The position numbers and the translations under genes were made by a program. From positions 1 through 28,398 of the IMG/VR virus record IMGVR_UViG_3300034106_002424: a stretch of DNA of 28,398 nucleotides. One strand, given 5' to 3'. Below the pieces are notes generated by a model, which was not told the DNA's origin, did not search any database, and saw only the letters and a program-made list of their open reading frames with translations. Position 1 is the first letter of the stretch, and every line of letters starts with the position of its first letter. Source of the DNA: a virus. Below, piece by piece: positions 22,130-27,965 of this stretch.

Positions 22130-23264
22130 TCATCGTTTCCTTTAGCAGGTTGGGATTGATAAGAGTTGACGGGAACTCTCGGATCTGTTGAGCCTTGGTC
22201 GAGCCCTTCAGCGTATGGACAAAGTACGGAGACACACTAGCAGCGTTCTGGTGCCCTGACATCATCATCACTGTCAACAGGTCACCACCATTCTCAATGA
22301 CTTCAGTGATGGCTGTGCGTCGAAGATCACGAAGCTGTAGCTCCTGAGGGATGCCAGCAACCTCACATATTTCTCTGTAGTGATACATGATGGTGACGAT
22401 AGTGTACGGCACCCAATCGCGTTTGTCAGCAGAACGATGTCGAGGAGCAACATAGGTGCGGCAGGGATGTTCTTTGTACTGCTGCTGAAGGATGTTAGCA
22501 AGACCATCAGAAATTGGCAAGCGTACAGTGACGCCTTTCTTGCTCTGCTGTATCGTCACTGTTTTATTCTTCAGGTCAACAGAGGACCACTTGAGATTGA
22601 GGATGTCGCTGACACGCTGTCCCCACTCATAGAGACAATAAAAGATGATGCCAGCACTTCTCCATTCCCATTTGCTGAATGCAGCATTCAACACCGACAA
22701 CACCTGTGAGCGCTGCCACATCATCTTCCTGGCAGCAACAGATATTTTCTTGATGTGGCTGAAGGGATTCAATGTGGTGAAGCCATGACGAATGCCCCAG
22801 TTCCATACAGATCGATGTACAGAAATTATCTGGTTGGTCTGTAGCGGTCTAGAGCCCGACTTCAACTCCTGTTCGTACATACGCTGTACCAATGGTGCTG
22901 TGATGAAGTCTATCTTGGCGTTAAAAAATTCAACACCGCCAATTCGCTTGTGCTGCCACAGGTGAAGAACAATGTTGTATTGTTTCTTGACACCGGGCGT
23001 CAAAGCACAGTAGTCTGTGCTGTTGAGATAGCTGTTGATGAGATGCGTCACTCTGCCTTCTTTGTAGGTACGTCGAGTTTCTTCTCTCACCTTTATCCAC
23101 TCGACATACTTGTCGTTGTAGAAAGCAGCGTGCTTGACTATTGCATCATAGTCTTTGCTCCTCTTGCGCTTTACAGCACCAGCAACAACGGCTTTGTGCG
23201 GGGGGTCATAATAAAAGTCGTTGCCAACTTTCTTAACGTGACGCGGAAGGACAAGGTCTGTCAT
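22098..23264 (-). CDS. int: Tyrosine recombinase (phage integrase)
   Basis: 388 residues; catalyses site-specific recombination between phage attP and host attB. Catalytic residues of the family: Arg217 (EWGQRVSDIL), Lys242/243 in the beta hairpin (QSKKGVTV), Arg315 in LRDLRRTAIT, His338 (MSGHQNAAS) and the nucleophile Tyr347 (SPYFV). The first His of the usual HxLR is Arg312 here, a variant I recall in some proteobacterial integrases. A DNA-binding N-terminal region (core-binding domain about 60-170) is present. Lies between small genes and the replication block; no obvious att site seen nearby. Its start overlaps the previous stop (ATGA). Confidence 0.95.
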   Translation of the reverse strand: MTDLVLPRHVKKVGNDFYYDPPHKAVVAGAVKRKRSKDYDAIVKHAAFYNDKYVEWIKVREETRRTYKEGRVTHLINSYLNSTDYCALTPGVKKQYNIVLHLWQHKRIGGVEFFNAKIDFITAPLVQRMYEQELKSGSRPLQTNQIISVHRSVWNWGIRHGFTTLNPFSHIKKISVAARKMMWQRSQVLSVLNAAFSKWEWRSAGIIFYCLYEWGQRVSDILNLKWSSVDLKNKTVTIQQSKKGVTVRLPISDGLANILQQQYKEHPCRTYVAPRHRSADKRDWVPYTIVTIMYHYREICEVAGIPQELQLRDLRRTAITEVIENGGDLLTVMMMSGHQNAASVSPYFVHTLKGSTKAQQIREFPSTLINPNLLKETMNDKFSAIAAA

Positions 23265-23458
23265 GATATTTGAAGCCAGTTGTCAATGTCTTTGTCGTTG
23301 TAGAGCACTTCGCCGTGCTGTGTTGCTTCATCAGCACAGGGTTTGCAATAGACGACGTAGCTGATGTAGGGGCCATTCCTTGGGCAATATTGCTTTAGGA
23401 CAATGGTGGCTGTGTCGGCATAGCTGTCTACGTTGTGACCGCATGTACACACTATCAC
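23261..23458 (-). CDS. Small zinc-ribbon-like protein
   Basis: 65 residues from GTG at 23458 in a GTGA overlap, with GAGG as ribosome site. Starts MIVCTCGHNV and has YCPRNG and YCKPCADE further on: Cys4, Cys6, Cys25, Cys38 and Cys41, which could form a small zinc site. Coupled to the integrase by ATGA. A control factor or a host RNA polymerase modifier are possible roles, but none is shown by the sequence. Confidence 0.75.
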   Translation of the reverse strand: MIVCTCGHNVDSYADTATIVLKQYCPRNGPYISYVVYCKPCADEATQHGEVLYNDKDIDNWLQIS

Positions 23459-23658
23459 ATTCGCCTCGCTTCTCTGATGAGTGCTACTGCTGTGTAGATG
23501 TTATCGCTGTGAATGACACCATCCATATACCCGTCAGAGCCGGCATAGCCTGCTTCAAAGATGATGTTATCTAACACAGCAATGAGTTTGTCTTGCATGT
23601 CGGCGTAGTCGCTGATTCGATTCTGTAGGGTTACCCAATCGAGTATAGATTGACTCAT
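23455..23658 (-). CDS. Small helical protein, 67 residues
   Basis: Start at 23658 in an ATGA overlap with the 24-residue ORF upstream; ribosome site weak (GAAAGCGAAGC), so coupling is likely. Acidic helices (SILDWVTLQNRISDYADMQD) with a short hydrophobic helix. No recognised family. Ends in a GTGA overlap with the zinc-ribbon gene. Confidence 0.7.
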   Translation of the reverse strand: MSQSILDWVTLQNRISDYADMQDKLIAVLDNIIFEAGYAGSDGYMDGVIHSDNIYTAVALIREARRM

Positions 23659-23729
23659 AGCTTCGCTTTCATTGGAAACAAAGGTTCACGTCTCTTGATG
23701 GTTAGCCAGAACAAGGTGATTTTCTTCAT
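23655..23729 (-). CDS. Very short basic peptide, 24 residues
   Basis: Overlaps both neighbours by ATGA: start at 23729 inside the stop of the membrane protein gene, stop at 23655 inside the next start. It reads MKKITLFWLTIKRREPLF and then five more residues, a short basic amphipathic helix. The ribosome site (TAGGA) is only two bases from the start, so initiation would be by coupling. Could simply link the two genes in translation. Low confidence as a functional protein. Confidence 0.45.
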   Translation of the reverse strand: MKKITLFWLTIKRREPLFPMKAKL

Positions 23730-23899
23730 ATTCCTACCAATAGAAGCGCTGCAACAGTGCCTAATACTACACCAATGGTGCAGCAGACGGCGACAACAAA
23801 GAATGGCTCACGCTTGTAAACAAGCTCGATGCAATAGGGATGACGGGCTGGCCAGGCTTCCACGGTAGAGCGTGGAAAACGGCGTGTGGTGGTGTTCAT
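23726..23899 (-). CDS. Single-helix membrane protein, 57 residues
   Basis: Starts at 23899 in an ATGA overlap, with GGGCAAGAC upstream (weak ribosome site). It has a basic N-terminal part (TTTRRFPRSTVEAWPARHPY) and one clear C-terminal transmembrane helix (about residues 34-56, FVVAVCCTIGVVLGTVAALL). N-terminus predicted in the cytoplasm by the positive-inside rule. Unknown function; could be a holin-like, superinfection or regulatory membrane protein, none of which is shown. Confidence 0.7.
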   Translation of the reverse strand: MNTTTRRFPRSTVEAWPARHPYCIELVYKREPFFVVAVCCTIGVVLGTVAALLLVGI

Positions 23900-24072
23900 G
23901 TCTTGCCCCTCTCCTGAATCATGGCCGCGTATTGCTCTTGAGTCACAAGTATGGAAGGCGGCGACTCAATTCTTTTGAGGTAGACCAGACGATCTACATA
24001 AGGCTTAATAGCCTTTTCGTACTCCAAGCCAATACGGTCAATCTGTTGGTACAGGTAGTCCTGTTCAGTCAT
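23896..24072 (-). CDS. Small helical protein, 58 residues
   Basis: From ATG at 24072 after GAGGAGCAAGAC, in an ATGA overlap with the preceding gene. The sequence begins MTEQDYLYQQIDRIGLEYEK and is helical throughout, ending in EQYAAMIQERGKT. A hydrophilic coiled-coil-like protein without motif. The longer frame up to 24219 runs into the neighbouring gene and is Arg-rich shadow sequence. Confidence 0.72.
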   Translation of the reverse strand: MTEQDYLYQQIDRIGLEYEKAIKPYVDRLVYLKRIESPPSILVTQEQYAAMIQERGKT

Positions 24073-24296
24073 GTCTTGCTCCTCGCCCTGATCTGCTCCG
24101 CGCACCGCTGCGCGATACCCTCGATGCTGGCGTAGGTCTCGAAGAGGTCGGCCGCCATGCCGGCGCGTTCTGCTGCGGCGACGAGGGCGGCGAAGCGTTC
24201 GTCCCGTATTTCTTGCCACTCAAAGCTATCGCCTGTCTGGTTGCTGGCATAACGGTTGGCCTCCCGCGCCATGCGGATGATGTCTTCTCGTGTCAT
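24069..24296 (-). CDS. Small protein of the GC-rich cassette, 75 residues
   Basis: Coupled by ATGA on both sides; ribosome site AGAGGAACAGAA. It resembles small proteins of Burkholderiales-type temperate phages from memory (MTREDIIRMAREANRY and EGIAQRCAEQIRARSK). The GC content is clearly higher than that of the replication block, and codon choice favours GCC/GCG-type codons. Helical, no motif for a function. Part of a run of genes (24069 to 25384) that look acquired together. Confidence 0.8.
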   Translation of the reverse strand: MTREDIIRMAREANRYASNQTGDSFEWQEIRDERFAALVAAAERAGMAADLFETYASIEGIAQRCAEQIRARSKT

Positions 24297-24622
24297 TTCT
24301 GTTCCTCTGCTTTGGCGATGGCGGCCATTGCTGCCGCGTACCGCTTGGGGTGGTGTTTCTTGATGTAGGCGGAATTTGTGAAGCTGATCATCGCCTCCAG
24401 CAGTTCCAGATTCACCGCGCTCAGGCGACGCAGTTCGGCTCTTGAATCCTCAACAAACCAGCGGGCAACTTGGATGACGTCGTCTTCGGCATCAGTCTGT
24501 TCAAGTGCCCGTGTCATCGCATCAGCCAGCCGCAAGGCTTCGGGCCGATTTGCTTTCGCATCTTTGCGCAACCGCTCCATCCACCAACCGTGGTCTTCCA
24601 GCGGCGATATTTCTTCAGCCAT
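24293..24622 (-). CDS. Helical protein of the GC-rich cassette, 109 residues
   Basis: ATG at 24622 with a strong ribosome site (AAGGAGAAGAATA). Nearly all helical: MERLRKDAKANRPEALRLAD, then a second helical region and a basic KKHHPKRYAAAM end. No motif. Overlaps the next gene by ATGA and the preceding one by eight bases. GC-rich like its neighbours. Function unknown. Confidence 0.8.
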   Translation of the reverse strand: MAEEISPLEDHGWWMERLRKDAKANRPEALRLADAMTRALEQTDAEDDVIQVARWFVEDSRAELRRLSAVNLELLEAMISFTNSAYIKKHHPKRYAAAMAAIAKAEEQK

Positions 24623-24755
24623 TATTCTTCTCCTTCCAGCCCACTTCCATATTTAGCCAACCGATGCCGATCCAAAACCCGTTCAGATCGTCTCGACCAA
24701 ACGCGAGTGCGGGCCACACAAGCCAATGCGGATAGTTTCGCTCAAAGTACATCAT
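24615..24755 (-). CDS. Trp-rich small protein, 46 residues
   Basis: ATG at 24755 (or the next ATG at 24752) follows AAGGAGAAAAACAC and overlaps the upstream stop (ATGA). Rich in Trp, Phe and Gly (NYPHWLVWPALAFGRDDLNG, then GFWIGIGWLNMEVGW), which suggests a small beta or membrane-surface peptide. Ends inside the next gene. Resembles short proteins found with the PLYTAPP family in temperate phages, from memory. Unknown function. Confidence 0.72.
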   Translation of the reverse strand: MMYFERNYPHWLVWPALAFGRDDLNGFWIGIGWLNMEVGWKEKNNG

Positions 24756-25384
24756 GTGTTTTTCTCCTTCAGTGCTTGCTCGACGGCGCGGGCAAATTCA
24801 AGCATTTCAGCATCGCTGCGCGGCTCGTTGTACAGCGGATAGATTTCTTCATTCGTCAACCGTTGCCACTCGCGGCGGGGTGGGGCGGTGTAGAGGGGGG
24901 TCCACCCATTGCGGTCACGCCAGCCCATCTCATCGCTGCGATAGAACTCGACGTAAGGCCCGCAGTCTGTCCCCCATCCTTCGCGCATCCACGCCACCGG
25001 CTCCTGCTCCTCCTGCGCCAGCGCGGCGCGGAGGGCGGTGATGGCTGCGGCAATCTTCGCCACATCGGCATCCATCTCAGCGTGCCGCTCGGGCCGGTAT
25101 CCCTCCATCGCAGCGTGATACTGCGCCGCCTCGGCCTGCGCCGAGTCGTAGCCGATTTCGAGCGCCTCCAGTATCTGCGACCGATTCCGACAGCAGTCGA
25201 TCACCTCACACACGCCGTCCTCGGCGATGTCGCAGGGGGTTTGAGTTTGCTGCGCCAGCGCGGCGCGGAGGGCGGTGATGGCGTCCATAACCTGCAATCG
25301 CTGTTTTTCAGCGGAACCAACGTCGTAATGCGTTGCCTCCAACGCCTCCAGCGCCTGCTGGGCGGCTTCTCTCAACATACTCAT
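24752..25384 (-). CDS. PLYTAPP-type phage protein with internal Ala-rich repeats, 210 residues
   Basis: Modular protein of a type common in phages of Burkholderiales and Pseudomonas (memory): helical AITALRAALAQ repeats followed by EPVAWM and PLYTAPPRREWQ motifs and a C-terminal LTNEEIYPLY block. The two Ala-rich modules are encoded by a 33-bp identical DNA repeat 237 bases apart, exactly in frame. High GC and Ala/Glu/Arg content unlike the flanking genes. ATGA overlap with the gene upstream. Function of the family is unknown. Confidence 0.85.
   Translation of the reverse strand: MSMLREAAQQALEALEATHYDVGSAEKQRLQVMDAITALRAALAQQTQTPCDIAEDGVCEVIDCCRNRSQILEALEIGYDSAQAEAAQYHAAMEGYRPERHAEMDADVAKIAAAITALRAALAQEEQEPVAWMREGWGTDCGPYVEFYRSDEMGWRDRNGWTPLYTAPPRREWQRLTNEEIYPLYNEPRSDAEMLEFARAVEQALKEKNT
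25013..25045 (-). repeat. 33-bp direct repeat, copy A, inside the PLYTAPP gene
   Basis: Identical to 25250-25282 over 33 bases and separated from it by 237 bases (79 codons), so both encode the same ITALRAALAQ helix. A clean in-frame internal duplication; recombination between the copies would remove the middle module without breaking the gene. Confidence 0.9.
25250..25282 (-). repeat. 33-bp direct repeat, copy B
   Basis: Second copy of the same 33 bases, in the N-terminal module of the gene. The sequence between the copies encodes a Cys-containing linker (CEVIDCC). Confidence 0.9.
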
Positions 25385-25743
25385 GAAAACTCCCTCGATG
25401 AAAACGGAAACCCTTCAGCATCGTCCCAATCATATTCAGAATCAAACCATCCCTTTTTCCTTCCTTCCTCATTGTGATGGTACTTGACATAGGGTGATGA
25501 TGGTGATTTGTGTTTCTCAATGAGGTCAACAAAGGATGCATAGTCTACCTTCTCACCGTATTCATCCACGATGAGTTTGTCCTTGAGGTAGGACTTCCAT
25601 GCCGACCAGGACGTCAACGACATCCATCGATATCCTTGAAAAGAGAAACACCATCCTCCACTGTTCTTGCCAATGTGTAGGTCTTCTTTGTATTGTTTGC
25701 AATGGTCACAATAATTTTCTGCGGTGTAGTAGTTGGTGCTCAT
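25381..25743 (-). CDS. Conserved-type phage protein with Cys pair, 120 residues
   Basis: Resembles a phage protein group that starts with TNYY and has C-x2-C, HIGK and GGWCF motifs (here MSTNYYTAENYCDHCKQYKE, HIGKNSGGWCFSF). The CxxC pair and other residues may hold zinc. Aromatic-rich middle (RWMSLTSWSAWKSYLKDKL) and an acidic C-terminus. Ribosome site AAGGGG at 11 bases. Function unknown; ends in an ATGA overlap with the PLYTAPP gene. Codon use returns to that of the early block. Confidence 0.85.
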   Translation of the reverse strand: MSTNYYTAENYCDHCKQYKEDLHIGKNSGGWCFSFQGYRWMSLTSWSAWKSYLKDKLIVDEYGEKVDYASFVDLIEKHKSPSSPYVKYHHNEEGRKKGWFDSEYDWDDAEGFPFSSREFS

Positions 25744-25746
25744 TAT

Positions 25747-25932
25747 TCACAACCCCTTCACAACAACGTCAATGTCATCTCTGTTGGTGCTGCAAAACAG
25801 CGTCAACACAAACTCATTGCCGTCATCTGATAACACTTTGACATCAACAAGTTGAATGTCAGCGGATTCAAGGCGTCGCTTCTCAACACTGACGTGAGCA
25901 ACACCATGAATATTCATATTATTGAAATGCAT
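25747..25932 (-). CDS. Small protein, 61 residues
   Basis: ATG at 25932 in a TGATG overlap with the DUF932 stop. The sequence contains beta-strand-like segments (IHGVAHVSVEKRRLE, VKVLSDDGNEFVLTLFC). Not recognised. It may be a short regulatory or structural partner, but no motif supports it. Start alternatives are GTG at 25935 and ATG at 25917. Confidence 0.7.
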   Translation of the reverse strand: MHFNNMNIHGVAHVSVEKRRLESADIQLVDVKVLSDDGNEFVLTLFCSTNRDDIDVVVKGL

Positions 25933-26780
25933 CACAACACTCCTGCAAGATCGAAGATGGATTGATTGACAGCGACATGTTCGCTGATGGAAGCAATTGG
26001 TCGCGCCTTGCGTTCCCTGAGTCCATTCTTGTCCGTGATGGACTTGATGAAGACATTACCACGCAAGACATTCTCCTGCACTCTGTTGAACACTGTCCAC
26101 GCATCCGTGAGTGTGTCACTGCTGCGTTGTGCCGTCAGGGCCTGCGTCACAGTGGTGCTGTCGGCATAGCTGCCTGTCGGTGTCTCTTCAGGCACGTAGG
26201 CACCGTTGAGATAGTCCCAACGCAGCATAACAGCACGCTTTGCAAACTTCCTAGCCTGCTCTTCATCGACTTTACGTTGACGCATGGCTTCGATGGTGTT
26301 CATCATATCGGGAACACCCTCAATGATGCTACGCAGCATGGTTTCAAAATCTTCCATAGCCTTGTGCGTATGACGAACACTGACGGTGTTGCCATTGCCG
26401 TTGACGAGGCCATTGGAGCATACGAATCGATATGCACCAGCCATCAGCTTGACGCCACTGGTGCCGTCATGGCTGTTGTAAACGAGTAGCTCACTGCGAA
26501 CATCCCCAGTGGTGTTGACGTCAGAAGCACGGGCAAACGCCAGCAGGTGTGCCGTGTGCTCTGGCTTGCCCTTACGGGCACGCTTCTGAGCCGCCTGCAC
26601 AGGCATGTATCCATAGTCGGCCAGGACAGGCAACAGATCTGATGTCTTGAGAGAATGATAGCGGCTGGTGAGACGTGCTGCTTTGTCTTCAGCGAACACA
26701 GCAGGAGCACGCTGCATGATGTCTTCAGCAGACAGGACGGTGTTGTTACGGGCGCGGGAATAGATGAGGGATTGACGCAT
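25932..26780 (-). CDS. DUF932 family protein
   Basis: 282 residues. DUF932 proteins occur in plasmids, prophages and phages, where their role is unproven; links to DNA transactions or anti-restriction have been proposed. The typical elements are present: an early SSRYHSLKTSDLLPVLADYG-like region (here starting LTSRYHSLKT), FARASDVNT, then MAGAYRFVCSNGLVNGNGNT-like (VCSNGLV) and HTHKAMEDFE, followed by a helical C-terminal half. The length is near that of the family. Weak ribosome site (GAAAGAAAGCGAAG). Overlaps the next gene by TGATG. Confidence 0.9.
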   Translation of the reverse strand: MRQSLIYSRARNNTVLSAEDIMQRAPAVFAEDKAARLTSRYHSLKTSDLLPVLADYGYMPVQAAQKRARKGKPEHTAHLLAFARASDVNTTGDVRSELLVYNSHDGTSGVKLMAGAYRFVCSNGLVNGNGNTVSVRHTHKAMEDFETMLRSIIEGVPDMMNTIEAMRQRKVDEEQARKFAKRAVMLRWDYLNGAYVPEETPTGSYADSTTVTQALTAQRSSDTLTDAWTVFNRVQENVLRGNVFIKSITDKNGLRERKARPIASISEHVAVNQSIFDLAGVL

Positions 26781-26811
26781 GATGGTGCTTCGCTTTCTTT
26801 CTTTCAGTGGG

Positions 26812-26979
26812 TTATTTGTAAATGATGTTGACCATGTTGTCTCTGTTGAGACGGACAGATGAGACGTTGTTATCTCCGAGGATGTTGGACAAGATGATAA
26901 AGGATGTTGCAGACTCAGCGTCAGGAAACAGCCTCATCTCTTGTCTTCCATCGAAGTAGGTCCAGAAGAGTTTCAGCAT
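26812..26979 (-). CDS. Small phage protein with FWTYFDGRQEMRLFPD motif, 55 residues
   Basis: ATG at 26979, ribosome site AAGG very close to the start. It looks like a small protein made of one beta sheet and one helix: LFWTYFDGRQEMRLF, then AESATSFIILSNIL. It resembles short proteins near DUF932 in some phages, from memory only. Fills a gap of about 220 bases that otherwise has no gene. Function unknown. Confidence 0.7.
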   Translation of the reverse strand: MLKLFWTYFDGRQEMRLFPDAESATSFIILSNILGDNNVSSVRLNRDNMVNIIYK

Positions 26980-27002
26980 ACCTTGTTCCGATTTGTCGAC
27001 AA

Positions 27003-27215
27003 TTATTCTTCATTACCTTCATCAAAGAACAACTCATCCCATTCTTCTGGAGTGATGCCGGAGATAATGAATTCTCTTTCATCGTTGGTGAGTTGAGGAA
27101 ATATTTCCTGCACCAGCCCTTTACCATCGAAATAGGCATCTAGTTGCTCTTGCGTGACGTCCATGTCCCAATGACGGGTGATGTTGGAATAGCTGCTGCG
27201 ACGGGTAACCAACAT
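27003..27215 (-). CDS. Conserved phage protein, ITPEEWD type, 70 residues
   Basis: ATG at 27215 follows AGGAGACATTGTC, a strong ribosome site; the longer frame to 27446 covers the adjacent genes and was rejected. The sequence pattern (VTRRSSYSNITRHWDMDVTQ, then DEREFIISGITPEEWDELF) matches a small protein family found in many phages of proteobacteria, with a beta domain followed by ITPEEW. Function unknown. Acidic C-terminus. Confidence 0.85.
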   Translation of the reverse strand: MLVTRRSSYSNITRHWDMDVTQEQLDAYFDGKGLVQEIFPQLTNDEREFIISGITPEEWDELFFDEGNEE

Positions 27216-27229
27216 GACAATGTCTCCTA

Positions 27230-27397
27230 TCAGAAGAACAACACGATGCCGATGACAACACCGGCAAGGAAAGACACCGCCAGACGACGACGCTCTGTCG
27301 CCACCGGCACCACTGCACGGGAATGGAAGCTTCCACCGATGGCCAATGAGGGGATGGACCAGAATGTGATGCCGCCGTTGACGTTGATCTTGATCAT
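27230..27397 (-). CDS. Single-helix membrane protein, 55 residues
   Basis: Starts at 27397 in an ATGA overlap with the NinX-like gene, with GGAGGAACTCACACT as ribosome site. N-terminal half is polar (NVNGGITFWSIP), followed by a basic segment (ERRR) and a C-terminal hydrophobic helix (about 39-55, LAVSFLAGVVIGIVLFF). Positive-inside suggests a cytoplasmic N-terminus. No named family. Its stop lies 14 bases before the next start. Confidence 0.7.
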   Translation of the reverse strand: MIKINVNGGITFWSIPSLAIGGSFHSRAVVPVATERRRLAVSFLAGVVIGIVLFF

Positions 27398-27741
27398 AGT
27401 GTGAGTTCCTCCGGGATGTCCACCTCTTCACCGAGGCGGGAAGCAACGAAGCAGCGCATGGCCGCGATCAATGGCGTGGGTCCACTTATAGGTCGATGCG
27501 AATCGGGCTCTGGTCCCGCCCACCAGTCCCCTATATACGAGCGGTGCAGACGAATACCCTCCCGCTCGATGATCGGCCCGCCCTGGGCCCAGTTGGCTGA
27601 AGGGCTCCATGCTATGTCCTGACCATCCGCATCCGCATAACGAACCGGCAAATCATTTTCCAGATATTCATCCCAGCCTGCACACTTCGCCACCGCCCAA
27701 TCAAGGGCGGGGCCGGTGAGTTCTTGAGTCTTGATCTTCAT
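27394..27741 (-). CDS. NinX-like (DUF2591) phage protein
   Basis: 115 residues starting MKIKTQELTGPALDWAVAKC, the typical DUF2591 opening, then SPSANWAQGGPIIEREGI and GPTPLIAAMRCFVASRLGEE, all hallmarks of this family found in lambdoid and Burkholderiales temperate phages. The function is unknown; in lambda-related phages related ORFs sit in the nin region. The ribosome site is poor (CACGGAA directly before ATG). GC content is higher than in neighbouring genes, so it may have been acquired with the GC-rich cassette. Confidence 0.9.
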   Translation of the reverse strand: MKIKTQELTGPALDWAVAKCAGWDEYLENDLPVRYADADGQDIAWSPSANWAQGGPIIEREGIRLHRSYIGDWWAGPEPDSHRPISGPTPLIAAMRCFVASRLGEEVDIPEELTL

Positions 27742-27830
27742 TTCCGTGGCTACGTGTCGATGTTGAGATTATTAGCGTCTGTGTTTTATTGGTCTAGTTG
27801 ATTTTCACTATCGCGTCCTGGCCACCGTTA
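27742..27830 (-). other. Untranslated stretch upstream of the NinX-like gene
   Basis: Contains no ORF of note. It has AT-rich patches (AATAAAACAC, CTAATAATC) that could hold a promoter for the early block, but no clear -35/-10 pair was found. Together with the hairpin repeats beyond it this is the largest inter-gene gap on the - strand. Confidence 0.5.
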
Positions 27831-27904
27831 GATGATGCCTATCAGCATCAGATGATGCCTATCAGCATCAGATGATGCCTATCAGCATCAGATGATGCCT
27901 ATCA
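27831..27904. repeat. 20-bp tandem repeats with hairpin dyads, 3 copies plus a partial copy
   Basis: Three perfect copies of gatgatgcctatcagcatca (27831-27890) and a fourth that matches for its first 14 bases. Each unit holds an inverted repeat, TGATGC-N6-GCATCA, and adjacent units form a second dyad, GCATCA-GA-TGATGC. The array is on the 3' side of the 25-residue membrane peptide gene; the last codons and stop of that gene lie in the fourth unit. Possible roles: protein binding sites, RNA structures, or simple slippage duplicates of the gene end. Confidence 0.9.
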
Positions 27905-27965
27905 CCATGAGGATGATGATGGCGACGGCGAAGATGGCGATGCCTAAATCATCGGGGTGCATCAT
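27888..27965 (-). CDS. 25-residue single-helix membrane peptide
   Basis: Starts at ATG 27965 in an ATGA overlap with the methyltransferase-like gene; a second ATG follows at once. It reads MMHPDDLGIAIFAVAIIILM and then five residues ending in GII. Almost entirely one transmembrane helix after an acidic tip. Its last codons and TGA are encoded by the fourth, diverging repeat unit. Probably expressed by coupling; role unknown. Small size keeps confidence moderate. Confidence 0.6.
   Translation of the reverse strand: MMHPDDLGIAIFAVAIIILMVIGII

Noticed and set aside
22098-23264. attP site inside or beside the integrase gene
   Set aside because: I looked for tRNA-like segments and repeated cores around the gene and near the tRNA cluster and found none that could be defended by eye.
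24470-25477. Long + strand open frame of 335 codons opposite the GC-rich cassette
   Set aside because: It has no convincing ribosome site, a Leu/Arg/His-rich low-complexity composition, and lies opposite a chain of coupled - strand genes. GC-rich DNA easily opens antisense frames.
27742-27830. Early promoter
   Set aside because: AT-rich patches exist, but no -35/-10 pair with normal spacing was found, so no promoter is called.
27831-27904. Possible CRISPR array
   Set aside because: The units are directly adjacent 20-mers without spacers and there are no cas genes, so this is a tandem repeat and not CRISPR.
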